Source: CAZXCK01 sp964639225
GTDB taxonomy: Bacteria > Chloroflexota > Anaerolineae > Aggregatilineales > Phototrophicaceae
Direction: 5' to 3'
NCBI GenBank assembly: GCA_964639225.1
Contig: CAZXCK010000101.1
Location: 1-16,361 of the forward strand
Length of the DNA stretch: 16,361 nucleotides
Shown here: positions 15,176 through 16,361 of the stretch, in pieces
How the letters are laid out: every line of letters begins with the position of its first letter
Position numbering within the stretch: the first letter of the stretch is position 1
The notes under the pieces: generated by a model
Seen by the model: the letters and a program-made list of their open reading frames with translations, nothing else
Told to the model about the DNA's origin: nothing
Database searches by the model: none
Made by a program: the position numbers and the translations under genes

Positions 15176-16234
15176 TTATACGAACGGTGCTTTGAGTTTG
15201 ATCGGCACGGCTCCCTGATCGGCCAGCGGAATGGAGCCGAACCAGATTTCCTTGCGCACGTCAAAACGGGTACGGTAGCCGCTGGCGTCGATGGTGTGCG
15301 TGGCCGAAGTCACCCGGTACAGCCCGCCGAACTGCATGCCCAGCCCTTCCAGGCGCAGCACGGTTCCGGCGCGAATACGCGGATCGCCGACGGTGCTGCC
15401 GGAGCCGGTCAGGCGCTGGTTAAGGCGCGGAATCAGTTCCTTGATGATGCGGCGCGGTGCCGAAGCCACCGTGACCGGCTCCTGAATCAGCACGCGAGAG
15501 GGGCCACTCTGCATTTGCAACACCGCCGGGCGAATGTCGATGGTCAGCGCCATGCGATCCCAGTCCCAGCCCACCGTCACGGTGAACGTCGTCTTGATGG
15601 AGGCCACCCACACGTAAGCCGTCACCGAGACGATCTGCCCCACTGTGCTGATGCGCGGTGTAAAATCGATTAGCGATTGGCCATATTTGAGCGTGACTTC
15701 CGGCGTCAGGCGGTCCAGCGGTGACTGGAAACGTAACTGTGAACCTCCCAGCGGCCCGCTGTGCTCGATGAACATTTCCCAGCCGTTTTCGGCGGAGATG
15801 CGCCTGAGGAAGTCGTAATCGGTCTCGTCTTCCTGCTTGCGGATCAGGCGCTGCGCCGAGTCCGGGTCGGCGGCAGAGGCCATCTTCTCCACCTGCCCCA
15901 GAATGATCGACAGCGCCGCCCCCACCGGATCAACAATCGGAATCAGGCCGTTTTCCAGGCTGACAATGCCAGCAACCAGCGGGTCTGGCAGCGGGAAGTT
16001 ACCGACTGTCGGCGTCGGGATGGCGAACCAGCGCGCTTTGGTTCCCTGGCTCAGGTCTTTCATGCGGTCCTGCGCGGAGACGGTCAGCATGGGCGTACCG
16101 GATGCCGGGAAGGTCGCCGAATGGCTGACAATCTCGCCGACGATCATCACGGCGTCCAGGCCACGGCGCGTCATCAGTGCGCGCAGCCGGTCAAGTCGGG
16201 GTCCTTCCTCGGTTTCTCGCCAGGATCCGGTCAT
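15176..16234 (-). CDS. Tail hub protein, gpD/gp27-like (late control D family), N-terminus atypical
   Basis: The reading frame has 352 codons. From about residue 30 it matches the hub protein that sits above the spike: MIVGEIVSHSATFPASGTPM and LTVSAQDRMKDLSQGTKARWF, then KQEDETDYDFLRRISAENGW (133-152), LKYGQSLIDFTPRIS and the closing FGGLYRVTSATHTID. The first roughly 90-100 residues that normally precede the VGEI strand in this family are missing. In their place are about 28 residues (GPRLDRLRALMTRRGLDAV and the stretch before it) that resemble the start of creatinase/Xaa-Pro peptidases. There is no ribosome binding site before the ATG at 16234, and an SDR gene ends in the same frame 6 bp upstream. 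The body is certain; the start and the first 30 codons are doubtful. Confidence 0.85.
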   Translation of the reverse strand: MTGSWRETEEGPRLDRLRALMTRRGLDAVMIVGEIVSHSATFPASGTPMLTVSAQDRMKDLSQGTKARWFAIPTPTVGNFPLPDPLVAGIVSLENGLIPIVDPVGAALSIILGQVEKMASAADPDSAQRLIRKQEDETDYDFLRRISAENGWEMFIEHSGPLGGSQLRFQSPLDRLTPEVTLKYGQSLIDFTPRISTVGQIVSVTAYVWVASIKTTFTVTVGWDWDRMALTIDIRPAVLQMQSGPSRVLIQEPVTVASAPRRIIKELIPRLNQRLTGSGSTVGDPRIRAGTVLRLEGLGMQFGGLYRVTSATHTIDASGYRTRFDVRKEIWFGSIPLADQGAVPIKLKAPFV

Positions 16235-16240
16235 CTTTGG
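16130..16240 (-). other. Probable chimeric joint between a metabolic operon and the hub gene
   Basis: Going along the minus strand, the sequence reads: end of an SDR gene with TGA at 16243-16241, six bases, ATG at 16234, about 28 codons resembling a peptidase N-terminus, then true gpD sequence from about 16150. The joint cannot be placed exactly because both families could supply the residues around AVMIVGEI. It may be an assembly error at a short shared stretch or a real recombination that removed the gpD N-terminus and upstream genes. Confidence 0.5.
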
Positions 16241-16361
16241 TCAGGCAACTAGGAAGCCGCCGTCCGTGGCGACGAGGTTGCCGGTCACCATGCTCGCTGC
16301 GTCGGAAACGAGGAACAGAACGGTTCCCGGAATTTCCTCGGGTTGAGCGCCCCGCCCCATT
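16241..16361 (-). CDS. Short-chain dehydrogenase/reductase, C-terminal 39 codons (5' part outside window)
   Basis: The visible residues begin MGRGAQPEEIPGTVLFLVSD and end MVTGNLVATDGGFLVA. This is the classical SDR C-terminus: (G)RxxxPEEI, the helix ending FLxSDxAS, then TGxxxxxDGG near the carboxyl end. SDRs are NAD(P)-dependent oxidoreductases; substrate specificity cannot be read from this tail, and the Rossmann fold and catalytic SYK residues lie outside the window. The Met at 16360 is an internal residue by alignment with the family, not the start. SDRs are not normal parts of contractile injection loci, and this fragment abuts the atypical start of the hub gene, which raises the question of a chimeric joint. 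Confidence 0.85.
   Translation of the reverse strand, partial: MGRGAQPEEIPGTVLFLVSDAASMVTGNLVATDGGFLVA

Noticed and set aside
1..16361. Temperate prophage instead of an injection system
   Set aside because: No capsid, portal, terminase, integrase, lysis or replication gene is in the window, and the NHL-tail protein I fusion, TIGR02243-type J proteins and paralog set fit chromosomal eCIS-type clusters better. It cannot be fully excluded without the flanks.
1..16361. tRNA, rRNA, CRISPR array, insertion sequence, attachment site
   Set aside because: None was seen; genes cover nearly the whole window and the largest gap is 119 bp.

Overview
The window is GC-rich (roughly 60% by eye) and every supported gene lies on the minus strand, so transcription runs right to left. 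It holds the baseplate and spike half of a contractile phage-tail-like particle, most like an extracellular contractile injection system (eCIS, the Afp/PVC-related class) of the kind found in Chloroflexota, Actinomycetota and Cyanobacteria. A bacterial chromosome or metagenomic contig is likely. The phylum is not decidable from the sequence alone; Chloroflexota is a weak guess from the particle type.

In transcription order: (1) at the right edge, the last 39 codons of a short-chain dehydrogenase (16241-16361), which looks foreign to the particle; (2) a gpD/gp27-like hub protein whose N-terminus is atypical (15176-16234); (3) a gpV/gp5-like spike (14507-15160); (4) a PAAR tip (14207-14485); (5) a gp25-like wedge protein (13783-14193); (6) two baseplate J/gp6-like proteins in tandem, a 1180-residue form and a 776-residue form (10244-13786 and 7906-10236); (7) two proteins of a paralogous family (6837-7889 and 5899-6840); (8) an NHL propeller fused to a tail protein I-type domain (3702-5891); (9) two more members of the paralogous family, one with an invasin-like Ig domain and an EP-repeat linker (1958-3622) and one rich in cysteine (730-1893); (10) an Hsp20 chaperone (116-610) followed by a strong intrinsic terminator (42-88). 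Tube, sheath, tape measure, AAA+ ATPase and effectors are not in the window; they would be expected to the right, if the locus is continuous there.

The genes form a coherent build: hub plus spike plus PAAR make the central piercing tip, gp25 and the two J proteins make the wedges, and the tail protein I protein and the four paralogs probably sit at the periphery as fibre adaptors or receptor-binding parts. Spacing is tight (two ATGA overlaps, gaps mostly 7-22 bp) down to 3702, then looser (79, 64 and 119 bp), so the last three genes may be expressed partly on their own.

The two most notable observations are the four-member paralogous family sharing an N-terminal domain (FFxGQxL ... NRxLHGWGIVxG ... 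VxPGxAxDxxGxEI) with diverged C-terminal parts, and the apparent chimeric joint near 16130-16160. There the expected N-terminal domain of gpD is replaced by a short stretch resembling the start of a creatinase/Xaa-Pro peptidase, preceded directly by the end of an SDR gene. No RNA genes, CRISPR arrays, insertion sequences or intergenic stretches over 300 bases were found.
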